Position numbers and translations under genes: made by a program | Notes under the pieces: model-generated | Told to the model about the DNA's origin: nothing | The model's database searches: none | Seen by the model: the letters and a program-made list of their open reading frames with translations, nothing else | Origin: Chersky-822 sp035509195 | GTDB lineage: Bacteria; Actinomycetota; Actinomycetes; Streptosporangiales; Streptosporangiaceae | Direction of reading: 5' to 3' | DNA length: 15,115 bases | Assembly: GCA_035509195.1 (NCBI GenBank) | Contig: DATJLT010000177.1 | Coordinates: forward strand, 1 to 15,115 | Shown: positions 7,171-14,907 of the stretch, in pieces | How positions within the stretch are numbered: the stretch's first letter is position 1 | Layout: the number at the start of each line of letters is the position of its first letter

Positions 7171-8824
7171 GCCTGGACTGTCTGCGGCGGCGGCGCAGCG
7201 AGGCGCCGAGCACGGGCGGCAGGACGACGGCCGCGAGGATGGCGGCCACGGTAAGCACGGCAAGCACCCCTGGGCTGGCGCTCTCGTTCGACACGTTAAC
7301 GACCGTGCCTGCGACCGTCGACCCGCCGCTCGGGTCGGTACCGCCGGCTCCGGGATCGTCTCCGCCCGTCGCGGTGGTGCCGCCGGGATCGGTCGGCCCG
7401 CCGGTGTCTGTCGGGCTCGTGCTGCTCGTGCTGCCGCTCGTGCTGCTCGCCGACGGCGAGGCAGAGGGCGAGGAGCCGCCGCCAGGCGAGGTTGCCTTGC
7501 CGTCGACGACGACGCAGTTGAGCGGCTCGCCTTCCTTGGCGCATGGCGACGGCTCAGGCGCGTTCTTGAGCAGTATGAGCTCGTTGCCGGTGAAGGTCGG
7601 GTTGTCGCAGCCGTGCAAGGTGTTCAGGTTGGGTCCGGCGATGTGCCCTGGTATGTGATCGGCCTGCAGCAGGCCGCCCTTCACCAGGTTGAGCGGCAGC
7701 GGCGAGTAGCCGAGCTGGGCCAGGTCCTGCTGGCCGGCGCAGAGCATGTAGTCGGTGAACGTGCTGAGCGTCGCGCCCTTCTGGGTGCTGAACCTTGGCG
7801 GCTCGGCGGTGCCTTCCCTCGGCACGATCAGGTAGCTGTAGCTCGACAGCGGGTAGGACCTCGGGTCGGTGTAGGTGTAGACGTTGTTCAGGTTCTGCTG
7901 CAGGAAGTTGGGGTCCTTCGGATTCTCGTCGATCTGTGCCTGGGTGAGCGCCACAGCGACGTTGGAGGCCGTCGGCAGCACGAAGTACCCCGCCGGGTTC
8001 AGTATCTGCACCACCGGGTAATGCGAGTTGATCGCGTAGGCGTACTCGTCATAGCCGATAGCGCCGTTGGCGTAGCTTGAGGTGATGTAGTCGGCTACCG
8101 CGGTCGAGCCGTTCTCGCCCTTGGCGTTCCAGCCGGGACCGTTCGTCGGGTAGAACTCGGTTTCCGGGCAAGGCGGCGTTACCCGGTGACTGGTGACCGT
8201 GTAGCAGAAGTTGTTCCACTGGGTCGGGAACTCATGTTCCATCCAGCGGGTGAAGAAGAACGTCGCACCAGAACCGTCGGTCCTCACCACCGGGGTGATC
8301 GGAAGGTTGGGAAGCTGCATGCCGTAGGTCTTGGTGATCTGCTGGTCATCCCAGTTCGTGATCTTGCCGGTGAAGATCTCCATGATCTCCTCGCCGGTAA
8401 GCCTGAGGTTCGTGATCTGCTTCCCTGCCACGTCGAGGTGGTACATGAAGGCCGTTCCGCCCGCAGTGTCAGGGATATAGGAATACCCGTAGTGCGAGAC
8501 CTCTGGCGGAGTCTGCGCGATCTTGTCGCCGCCGTTGCGGAATGGCGGGTCTGATCCGGCGAAGTCGTCGAGGCCCTGGATGTACTGTTCGCGGCCGGTT
8601 GCCGAGCCGATGGGGGAGTAGTTGATCGTCAGGCCGTTGTTGGCCAGCGTGCTCGTCCACTGGTCGATCGCGAGGGCGGCCCAGGATGACCCCGATCCGT
8701 CAATGGCCACGTGAGTGGAGTTCGGGACGGCCTCAGCCGAGCCCGCACCCGCCCCGAGCGAGGCGGCCCACAGCAGCAAGGTCGTGGCGGCGCCCGCGAT
8801 CGCGAGCCTGAAGAGCCTGGTCAT
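7163..8824 (-). CDS. PstS-type phosphate-binding protein with C-terminal membrane anchor
   Basis: 553 residues; ordinary PstS is about 320-380. A Sec signal peptide (1-32, ending SAEA) has no lipobox cysteine. The mature domain is the most PstS-like of the three in this operon: IDGSGSSW (41-48), INYSPIGSATG (67-77), DFAGSDPPF (87-95), EIFTGKITNWDD (149-160), RTDGSGATFFFTRW (181-194), GAIGYDEYAYA (254-264) and YPLSSYSYLIV (324-334). The phosphate-contact blocks GSG, SD and R-x-D-G-S-G-x-T are all present. After about residue 445 comes a Ser/Thr/Gly/Pro linker to about 505, one helix (518-541) and RRRRR (544-548), so it is a type I membrane protein with an extracellular binding domain on a flexible stalk. 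Start 8824 is chosen by the signal peptide and sits one base after the upstream TAA. Phosphate is the likely ligand. Confidence 0.88.
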   Translation of the reverse strand: MTRLFRLAIAGAATTLLLWAASLGAGAGSAEAVPNSTHVAIDGSGSSWAALAIDQWTSTLANNGLTINYSPIGSATGREQYIQGLDDFAGSDPPFRNGGDKIAQTPPEVSHYGYSYIPDTAGGTAFMYHLDVAGKQITNLRLTGEEIMEIFTGKITNWDDQQITKTYGMQLPNLPITPVVRTDGSGATFFFTRWMEHEFPTQWNNFCYTVTSHRVTPPCPETEFYPTNGPGWNAKGENGSTAVADYITSSYANGAIGYDEYAYAINSHYPVVQILNPAGYFVLPTASNVAVALTQAQIDENPKDPNFLQQNLNNVYTYTDPRSYPLSSYSYLIVPREGTAEPPRFSTQKGATLSTFTDYMLCAGQQDLAQLGYSPLPLNLVKGGLLQADHIPGHIAGPNLNTLHGCDNPTFTGNELILLKNAPEPSPCAKEGEPLNCVVVDGKATSPGGGSSPSASPSASSTSGSTSSTSPTDTGGPTDPGGTTATGGDDPGAGGTDPSGGSTVAGTVVNVSNESASPGVLAVLTVAAILAAVVLPPVLGASLRRRRRQSRHG

Positions 8825-8825
8825 G

Positions 8826-11168
8826 TTACTTCGCACCTGGCTTTCTGCGGCCGATCCTTGCGAGTACGTCAGGTCCGAGCGTGTAGGCGCCGAGCGAGGC
8901 ACCCAGTAGCGCCGCCAGGCCGGCCACGATCAGCACGATCGGCAGCGCGTACCTGGTCATCCCCGCGGTTGGCGGGCGCCTGAGCGCCACCATCGAGATC
9001 GTCGGGGTGGCGACGGGAGTCGAGGCCGGGCCCGGGCTCGGGGTCGCAGAAGCCGATGGCGTCGGGTCCGTGGTGGCCGGGTCGGTGGTGGTGCCGCCGC
9101 CGGTTCCCGAGTCGGTATCCGTGCTGGTAGCGGTCGGAGTCGGGCTCGGGGTTGAGGAGCCGTCGCCTGACTGGTCGCGGACCTCGGTCGCGACGGCCCT
9201 GGCCTGCGCCCGCATTTTGGCCGGGAGCGGAAGGTACCCGTAGGGGAGCTTCCCAGGCAGTTCGCCGCGTGACTGGCCGGGGCCGGTGACGTAGTCGAGC
9301 CACCTGGCGATCTCGTCGGCCTTGGTCTGGGAAACGCCGCTGATCGGCACCAGCGCGTAGACCACCATCGTGAGCGGGTACTCTGCCGGGTTCTTGCTGG
9401 CCAGGTTGACCTGCTTGGTGACGCCGTTCTTGGCGGTCGTCATCGACTTGACGGCCGCCGCCATCGACCTCTGCGTCGGGTACACGTACTTGCCGTCGCC
9501 GTTGAGTATCGCCGCGGTGGGGAAGAGGAAGGTCGCGGCGTCGGCTTCGTCGGTGATGCCGAACAGCGCCCGCTGACCGGTCGGCTCGCCGGCCAGCGCG
9601 TTGTAGCACTGCTGTTTCGGCGGGCAGCCGATCGTGATCGGCTGGAAACCGTTGCTGCCAGGCGGCTGGTTCTGCAGCAGTGCCGAGGTCACCAGGTTCA
9701 GCGTCGCGACCGGCGTGTACGCGGCCTGGAGCAGCGTGGAGGGGTCCTCGCTGGCGAAGACGTTCGTCGGGTACTTGACGCCCTTGTAGTGGGTGTTCAC
9801 GTGCATTCCCCACTGGTCTTTCTTCCCTGCCAGGAACGAGGCGGCGTCCTTGTTTCCCTTGATCCAGCGGGTCACTTCGTACGTGATGTCGCTTTGCCCG
9901 CCAAGCACGATCGGCACGTCGGCCAGCCCTTCGGCGAGCGCGTCGTCAGGTTCCTCGATCTTGGGGTTGAGCTTGGTGAATTCCTTATCGCTGAACAGAT
10001 CGGCCGGATTGCCGCTCACGGCCTTATCGCATGGCACGGTGGTGCCTGGCGTACAGGCCAGGTCGTAATCGGTATAAGAGGTCGTGAGCAGCTTGGCAAG
10101 CAATCGCGGGTCGAGCTTTACGGTGCCATATGGCTGACCGGTGTTGGGGTTATCGAACCAGTACGCCAAGGCGACCGCGCTGACTCCGACCGGTGCGTAT
10201 GCGTACTTTCTCCCGTCTTCCTTGAGGCTTGAAGCAGGCAGCGTGGTCAGGGCCACGTCATCGAGGCCGTCCTGAACGGTCTCCTGTATCGCCGTCGATT
10301 CGCCAACCGACGATATCCAGGCAACGGTCAGCGAGTTTTTTGACCGGCAAAGGCCGGTGTCCCACTGAGCCATCGCGTCTTGCATCAGGGCTGAGCCCGA
10401 GATCTTGAGGTCGGGGTTGCTGATCTTGCCGCAGGCCCTGACCGGGCCGAAGGTCAGCGGGATCACGATCCGCTTGGCCCAGGCGCAATTTGCGGAGGTT
10501 CCGCCGAACGAGTTGATGCCGAGCGCCTGCTGCGCGTCCTGGCTGTGGTCACCGCACCTGGGCTGGTACCCACCCTGGGCGGGCACGACCGCGATCGAGC
10601 ACTTGTGCCCCGAGTCGCAGCCAAGCGTGTTGTTCTGTTGTGAGTTCTGAATCTGCAGGTCAACCGTGCCCGTGCCGTTTGGCGCCGTTGTGGTGTACAC
10701 GGCGTTGCTGTTCGAGCCGAACTGCTCCTGGTAGTTCGTTGCCTGCCAGCACTGGGTGACCTTGGTCGGGTGCGCGCCCTTGCACTCCACGACCATGACC
10801 GGGTAAAGCGTGTAGTCATACTGGTAGTAAGGGAAGCCGCCCTGCAGGTTGCTCGGGGTGAAACCGGTCCAGGAAACCTTCACGGTCTGGTTGGTCAGAT
10901 CCTTCGTGTCGCTGACGGTCACCGTGCTGTCATGCGAGTAGTTTTTCGCCGAGCCGTTGGCCTTGATCGTGTGCCAGTCGAGCATGGCGGGGCCCTTGAC
11001 GGTGACCGCGGTCGTCCTGGGTTTCTTGGGTGCCCCGTGGTCGGTGACGGCGTGGTAGGTGACAGCGTGGTCGGTGACGGCTAGTGAGGGTGCCGCGGCG
11101 GGGAGCAGCAGCAGTCCGACGGCGGCCGACATGGATCCGGCGATCGCGATTATCCGGCGGGGGCTCAT
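8826..11168 (-). CDS. Large membrane-anchored surface protein with a PstS-like binding domain
   Basis: 780 residues, about twice the size of PstS. Signal peptide 1-30 without a lipobox. The mature N-terminus would begin with three VT(D/Y)HA-like repeats (31-44). Residues about 52-243 look like a beta-rich, Cys-containing extracellular domain of unknown family. Residues about 245-660 resemble the PstS superfamily: SGSALMQDAMAQW (257-269), VAWISSVGE (282-290), DDVALTTLP (303-311), YAYAPVGVSAVALAYWF (322-338), and the characteristic end YPLTMVVYALVPI...RWLDYVTGPGQ...YGYLPLP. A Pro/Ser/Thr linker (about 668-725), one helix (739-761) and a basic tail follow. A strong AAGGAGG lies about nine bases before the ATG, which overlaps the pstA stop as ATGA. 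The usual phosphate-contact motif R-x-D-G-S-G-T is not recognisable, so the ligand is open. It could be an accessory receptor, a sensor or a scaffold. Confidence 0.82.
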   Translation of the reverse strand: MSPRRIIAIAGSMSAAVGLLLLPAAAPSLAVTDHAVTYHAVTDHGAPKKPRTTAVTVKGPAMLDWHTIKANGSAKNYSHDSTVTVSDTKDLTNQTVKVSWTGFTPSNLQGGFPYYQYDYTLYPVMVVECKGAHPTKVTQCWQATNYQEQFGSNSNAVYTTTAPNGTGTVDLQIQNSQQNNTLGCDSGHKCSIAVVPAQGGYQPRCGDHSQDAQQALGINSFGGTSANCAWAKRIVIPLTFGPVRACGKISNPDLKISGSALMQDAMAQWDTGLCRSKNSLTVAWISSVGESTAIQETVQDGLDDVALTTLPASSLKEDGRKYAYAPVGVSAVALAYWFDNPNTGQPYGTVKLDPRLLAKLLTTSYTDYDLACTPGTTVPCDKAVSGNPADLFSDKEFTKLNPKIEEPDDALAEGLADVPIVLGGQSDITYEVTRWIKGNKDAASFLAGKKDQWGMHVNTHYKGVKYPTNVFASEDPSTLLQAAYTPVATLNLVTSALLQNQPPGSNGFQPITIGCPPKQQCYNALAGEPTGQRALFGITDEADAATFLFPTAAILNGDGKYVYPTQRSMAAAVKSMTTAKNGVTKQVNLASKNPAEYPLTMVVYALVPISGVSQTKADEIARWLDYVTGPGQSRGELPGKLPYGYLPLPAKMRAQARAVATEVRDQSGDGSSTPSPTPTATSTDTDSGTGGGTTTDPATTDPTPSASATPSPGPASTPVATPTISMVALRRPPTAGMTRYALPIVLIVAGLAALLGASLGAYTLGPDVLARIGRRKPGAK

Positions 11169-12283
11169 GAGAGTTGCGCCTCCTTGGTCAGCCTGCGCTG
11201 CTGTCGTTTGCTCAACTGGCCAGGCGTCGATCCGCCGAGAACACGTGCGATCGTGAACAGAATGAGCACAAGGACCACAAGCACGAAAGCGGCACCGAAG
11301 CCGCGCGTGAAGTCGGCGGGTACCTCGCCTTCAATGCGCACGTAGTTCCAGATGTAAAGCGGAAGGTTAAGCTGCGGGCCGCTGAACGGATTGAGGTTCA
11401 TTACCTTGGTGAAGCCTGCGGTGAACAGCACCGGCGCGGTCTCGCCGATACCGCGCGCCATGGCTAGCACAACGGCCGTCGCCAGCCCGGTCCTTGCGGT
11501 TGGGAGCACCACGTTAAGCACGGTCCGCCACTGGCTGGCGCCTAGCGCGTAAGAAGCCTCGCGAAGCGAACCGGGAACCAGCCTGATCACCACCTCGGAG
11601 GCGCGGGCGACGATCGGGATCATGTTGACGCTGATGGCCAGGGATGCCATGACGCCACTTTGGCCGAAGCCAAGCGACAAAATAAACAAGCTGTAGATGA
11701 ACATTCCGGCAATGAGGTCGGGAAGCGCCGTCATAGCCTCGACGATTGTCCTGACCGGCTTTGCCAGCGGCCCGCCGACCTCGGCAAGGAACAGCGCGGC
11801 GGCAATGCCGAGCGGCACGGAAATCCCGGTCGCAAGCCCGAGTTGCTCAAGCGACCCGACAATGGCGTGCAGCACGCCGCCGTCCTTGAGCGGGCTGCGC
11901 GGGCCCGCGTACTGCATGGTCTGCGTGAGAAAGCTCAGGTGCGTGACCGCGCCGAAGCCCTTGAACAAGGCGTAAGAAGCGGTGGCGACCACGATGGCGA
12001 TGGCCAGTGCGCCGCCCGTGCCGAAGCCGACCGTGCTCAGCCGGTTGACAGCATCGCGCGCGTCCCACTGCATTGCCGCCATCGCGGCATAAAGAACAAG
12101 GAACATCAAGTACCAGCTAATCAGGAATCCCACCACGCCACTGAATGGCAGTATTTCCTCGTAAAGCAACCACACCAGGCACAATGAACCGACCGCGGCG
12201 CCGACTGTCGTCGCGGTTTCGGCGGGCGATACCGGCCGTATCCTGGTCGGATAATCGGCGCTCGCCGGTGCCGTCGAAGCCAT
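11165..12283 (-). CDS. pstA: Phosphate-type ABC transporter permease PstA, with extra N-terminal membrane helices
   Basis: 372 residues, where PstA is usually about 280-300. The canonical permease core begins near residue 80 and includes the cytoplasmic EAA loop REASYALGASQWRTVLNVVLPTARTG (241-266 region) followed by MARGIGETAP (275-284), typical of PstA. Two additional hydrophobic helices precede it (about 23-43 and 49-71). The start at 12283 has GAGGA about ten bases upstream and gives this complete N-terminus; a longer open frame reaching 12649 overlaps pstC and is rejected. It lies 35 bases after pstC and its stop overlaps the next ATG. It pairs with PstC to form the membrane channel energised by PstB. 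Confidence 0.92.
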   Translation of the reverse strand: MASTAPASADYPTRIRPVSPAETATTVGAAVGSLCLVWLLYEEILPFSGVVGFLISWYLMFLVLYAAMAAMQWDARDAVNRLSTVGFGTGGALAIAIVVATASYALFKGFGAVTHLSFLTQTMQYAGPRSPLKDGGVLHAIVGSLEQLGLATGISVPLGIAAALFLAEVGGPLAKPVRTIVEAMTALPDLIAGMFIYSLFILSLGFGQSGVMASLAISVNMIPIVARASEVVIRLVPGSLREASYALGASQWRTVLNVVLPTARTGLATAVVLAMARGIGETAPVLFTAGFTKVMNLNPFSGPQLNLPLYIWNYVRIEGEVPADFTRGFGAAFVLVVLVLILFTIARVLGGSTPGQLSKRQQRRLTKEAQLS

Positions 12284-12311
12284 GTACGCTGTGTCCTCTG
12301 TCTTTCTTCTG

Positions 12312-12327
12312 GCCGACGTCAGTCGGC
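12312..12327 (-). promoter_or_regulatory. Small hairpin with the pstC stop codon in its loop
   Basis: GCCGAC pairs perfectly with GTCGGC around a four-base loop, TGAC on the minus strand, which contains the pstC stop TGA (12321-12319). It resembles the coxM hairpin, where GAC and GTC also flank the stop. The short stem would be opened by translating ribosomes. A role in setting pstC to pstA coupling is inferred. Confidence 0.5.
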
Positions 12328-13320
12328 TTGGGTCGAACTCCCTGACCGCGATCTGCTGATCACGATTGCCGCCAGGGTGTTGATGATCAAGGTCATGACG
12401 AACAGGACGAGTCCTGCCGCGAACAGGAAGGGAAGCCCGCCGGTACCGAAGTCGACGACGTGGGTGGCGACTTCGTCGGTGATCGTGTTCCCGCCCGACT
12501 GGAGAATGTGACAGTTGAAGCCGGTAGTGGGAACCAGGATGAACGTGACCACGATGGTCTCGCCGAGCGCGCGGCCAAGGCCGAGCATCGCCGATCCGAT
12601 GACGCCGGCCCGCCCGAACGGCAGCACGACGGTGCGTACCATTCCCCACCTGGTCGACCCGAGCGCGTAGGCGGCCTCCCTTTCGCCCTGCGGCGCCTGG
12701 GAGAACACCTGCCTTGAAAGTGAGCAGATGATCGGCGTGACCAGCATGCCGACCACGATCGCCGCGATGAACACGGAGCCGACGTAACTTTGCGGTTCGT
12801 CAGGCTGGACGCTGGTGCAGGGGAGCAAACTCAGGTGGTGGGAGAGCCAGCTATCGTTTCCCAGCATCTGCGGCATGAAGTGCAGGAAGCCCCATAGCCC
12901 GAACACGATGCTTGGGATCGCCGCGAGGAGGTCGATGACCGAGATCAGCGGCCGCTGCAGGCCAGGCGGCGCGTATTCGGAGATGTAGATGGCGGCCGCA
13001 AGGCCGGCTGGCAGGGCGACGACCAGCGAGATCACCGCGACCAGCACGGTATAGGGCAGCAATGCCCCTACGCCGAACTCATCAGGCGGCAGCGTGTTCG
13101 TCTGGGTGAGGAAGCGCCAGCCCTCATCGCGGAAGGCTGGCAGCGCTTCGATCACGAGGAAGAGCAGAATGGAACCGGTGATCGCGAGTACCGCTATCCC
13201 TGCGCCGCGCAGGAGACCGCGGAAGAGGCGGTCGGCAGGAACCGGCTTTGAGTGCAACTGCCGTGGTACGTCCTCGGCGTGCGCGGGCATGGCAGACGTG
13301 GTCGCCGCTGCGGCTGACAT
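12319..13320 (-). CDS. pstC: Phosphate-type ABC transporter permease PstC
   Basis: 333 residues, usual length. Six hydrophobic segments at roughly 38-60, 89-112, 127-150, 181-203, 241-262 and 295-320. The large periplasm-side segment after the first helix reads FLTQTNTLPPDEFGVGALLPYTV, a common PstC pattern. The EAA loop is EREAAYALGSTRWGMVRTVVLP (213-234) followed by GLGRALGETIVVTFI (247-261). A loop at about 160-180 with CTSVQPDEPQSY is longer than in many PstC. Start 13320 has GGAGG nine bases upstream. It is 247 bases from the pstS stop, a gap holding a compound stem-loop and a heptamer repeat. Confidence 0.94.
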   Translation of the reverse strand: MSAAAATTSAMPAHAEDVPRQLHSKPVPADRLFRGLLRGAGIAVLAITGSILLFLVIEALPAFRDEGWRFLTQTNTLPPDEFGVGALLPYTVLVAVISLVVALPAGLAAAIYISEYAPPGLQRPLISVIDLLAAIPSIVFGLWGFLHFMPQMLGNDSWLSHHLSLLPCTSVQPDEPQSYVGSVFIAAIVVGMLVTPIICSLSRQVFSQAPQGEREAAYALGSTRWGMVRTVVLPFGRAGVIGSAMLGLGRALGETIVVTFILVPTTGFNCHILQSGGNTITDEVATHVVDFGTGGLPFLFAAGLVLFVMTLIINTLAAIVISRSRSGSSTQAD

Positions 13321-13369
13321 CCTGCCCTGCCTCCGATCCCCCCGGACAGCGCCGATGGCGCGGTTGACC

Positions 13370-13393
13370 TGAACCCTGAACCCTGAACCCTGA
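13370..13393. repeat. Tandem heptamer TGAACCC in the pstC leader
   Basis: Three exact copies of TGAACCC are followed by TGA, preceded by a partial copy (TTGACC). On the coding strand this reads GGGTTCA repeats, about 50-70 bases before the pstC ATG. The unit recalls the GTTCACC core of streptomycete PHO boxes, but those repeat every 11 bases, not 7. It may be slippage-prone sequence or a protein-binding site. A small perfect GCGCC-GAT-GGCGC hairpin (13349-13361) lies between it and pstC. Confidence 0.7.
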
Positions 13394-13475
13394 GATTACA
13401 TACTGGTTTAGTAGGCATTATGCCTGCGAAGGATGTCCGGTGATCATCCGCAAAGCGAACCAGAGGTTAAAAATG

Positions 13476-13553
13476 GCCGGGATGCGTGCTGCCGGGATGC
13501 GTGCTGCACGGCTTGGCCGGGCAACACGGCTTGGCCGGGCAGCACGCATCCGG
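13476..13553 (-). terminator. Compound intercistronic stem-loop between pstS and pstC
   Basis: The segment is built from two tandem duplications: GCCGGGATGCGTGCT at 13476-13490 and 13491-13505, and CACGGCTTGGCCGGGCA at 13507-13523 and 13525-13541. The end, GCAGCACGCATCCGG (13539-13553), is an inverted copy of 13492-13507 and also of 13477-13492 (one extra G), giving a GC-rich stem of about 15 bp with two alternative partners. No clear U-tract follows in minus-strand RNA; the sequence there is TTTTTAACCT-like, with five Ts after the outer stem, so partial termination is possible. Such structures commonly raise the abundance of binding protein over permease. Confidence 0.6.
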
Positions 13554-13567
13554 TTTGGCTTAATGGT

Positions 13568-14866
13568 TTAGTGGGTGTCACCGCAGAGCGTGATGCTGTG
13601 ACCGGTCGCGGTGCCAGCCTTGAAGACGCGGAAGCCGTAATCTTCGAGGTCGGTTTTGGCCAGCTTGCTCGTGCACAGGTAACCCTTCGGCCCGAACAGC
13701 GGCAGCAGGTAAGGCGCGATGCCGTTCACCGAGCCCGTGCTCGTCGAGTACGGGACGACCGCATACTGCGAAATCTGCAGCAGCGGGGTGAAACTCGGGC
13801 TTTCCACCGGGCACTTCGTGGTGCAGGAGCCGCTCGGCAGCGGCCACGGCGTGGCGGGCGCGGTCTTGCTGACCTCATTGAGCTCGAGGCTGCCGTGCTC
13901 GTCGCAGCCGAACTGGTCCTGCGTGGCGCTCGGCAGGCAGACCTTGCCCTTGTTAGTTCCGGTCGTGACCTGGTCGCAGAAGTGGTTCAGGCACTTGGCC
14001 GAGTGGTAGACCTGCGCCAGGTACTTCGACACCGCGTAAGGCACGATGACCTCGGCCTTGTCCGCGCCGTTCAGCAGGCTGCTTACGCCCTCGTTCTGCT
14101 GCAGCCTGCCGCCTGGGTCCTGCTTCGTGGCGCCGTCGCTGACGCAGGTGCCTGGCGGGGAACTGCTGCTCGGGAAGCCGATCGCGGTGAGGAACGACGA
14201 CCTGATGCCCGAGCCGGACTCGGGTATGAACGCCTTGATCGGCGCGTTCTTGCCGCCGACCTGCTTCCAGTTCGTGTACTTGCAGGTGTAGATGCCGTAG
14301 AGCTGCGCGATGGTCAGGCTGGACGGCGCGTCGCTCTTCGGCTGGGTCGCGTAAGTGATCGCGTCCCCGGCCAGCGTGATGAACGCCACGCCGCCCTTGC
14401 CGTAGACCGGGTCGCTCGCCGAGCGATTGCGTGCTGAACGCACGAAGTCGATGCAGTAGGCGGTGCGCTTGCTCTTGCCGCTGCCGACCGTGCCGTCCTT
14501 GGCGTTCTCCGCGGTCAGCGCGGCGATGCCGGCCGATGACCCGTCGGGGCGCTCGATCGCCTTGCAGCCCTGCTTGAGCACGATGTTGTCATTGATCGCG
14601 CCGGTCGATGGGTTCGTGGCGTCCCAGCTATAGAGATAAGGGCTGGAGGCTGAGTCGGTCTTGTGCGCGGCCTTCTGCGCCGCGTTGTAGTCCGCACTGA
14701 ACTGGTCGAACAACGACTCCGTCGTATCCGCCCCGATGCCGGCGACGTCATATCTGTGAACCGTGGCGCCTGCGGGCGGGTCGGCCATGGCGGCCGGTGC
14801 CGCGGCCATCGCCGCCGCGGTTGCCGCGGTAGCGGCTGCCGCCAGCAGCTTGGTGAACGTGCGCAT
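13568..14866 (-). CDS. Secreted PstS-like substrate-binding protein
   Basis: 432 residues. A Sec signal peptide covers about 1-28 (Ala-rich, ending AAMA) with no lipobox cysteine and no C-terminal anchor, so the protein is probably freely secreted. It belongs to the PstS-like binding-protein superfamily: VAGIGADTTESLFDQF (41-56), RPDGSSAGI (106-114), DFVRSARN (140-147), LTIAQLYGIYTCKYTNW (184-200), and IPESGSGIRSSFLTAIG (214-230), which replaces the classical R-x-D-G-S-G-T loop. Twelve cysteines in the mature protein suggest several disulfides. The true start is 14866, with GGAGGAG upstream; the frame is open to 15082 but that extension runs through the promoter and repeat array. It is the first gene of the operon. 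Related actinobacterial proteins are often annotated PstS; phosphate as ligand is likely but not shown, so no symbol is given. Confidence 0.85.
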   Translation of the reverse strand: MRTFTKLLAAAATAATAAAMAAAPAAMADPPAGATVHRYDVAGIGADTTESLFDQFSADYNAAQKAAHKTDSASSPYLYSWDATNPSTGAINDNIVLKQGCKAIERPDGSSAGIAALTAENAKDGTVGSGKSKRTAYCIDFVRSARNRSASDPVYGKGGVAFITLAGDAITYATQPKSDAPSSLTIAQLYGIYTCKYTNWKQVGGKNAPIKAFIPESGSGIRSSFLTAIGFPSSSSPPGTCVSDGATKQDPGGRLQQNEGVSSLLNGADKAEVIVPYAVSKYLAQVYHSAKCLNHFCDQVTTGTNKGKVCLPSATQDQFGCDEHGSLELNEVSKTAPATPWPLPSGSCTTKCPVESPSFTPLLQISQYAVVPYSTSTGSVNGIAPYLLPLFGPKGYLCTSKLAKTDLEDYGFRVFKAGTATGHSITLCGDTH

Positions 14867-14907
14867 GTATGTGCTCCTCCAACGCGGTGGATCAAAGGAC
14901 CTGCCAC

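Noticed and set aside
7425..7470. CTCGTGCTG-type DNA repeats
   Set aside because: They encode the Ser/Thr linker of the anchored PstS protein and are explained by its low-complexity composition.
7163..11168. LPXTG sorting signals in the two anchored binding proteins
   Set aside because: No LPXTG-like motif precedes either C-terminal helix; these look like simple membrane anchors.
13194..13418. Small minus-strand ORF of 74 codons overlapping the start of pstC
   Set aside because: It is out of frame with pstC, begins in the repeat region, lacks a ribosome-binding site and has no recognisable features.
13433..14437. Plus-strand open frame of 334 codons opposite the first binding-protein gene
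   Set aside because: The minus-strand gene has a signal peptide and family motifs; the plus-strand product is low-complexity Arg/Ala/Val sequence.
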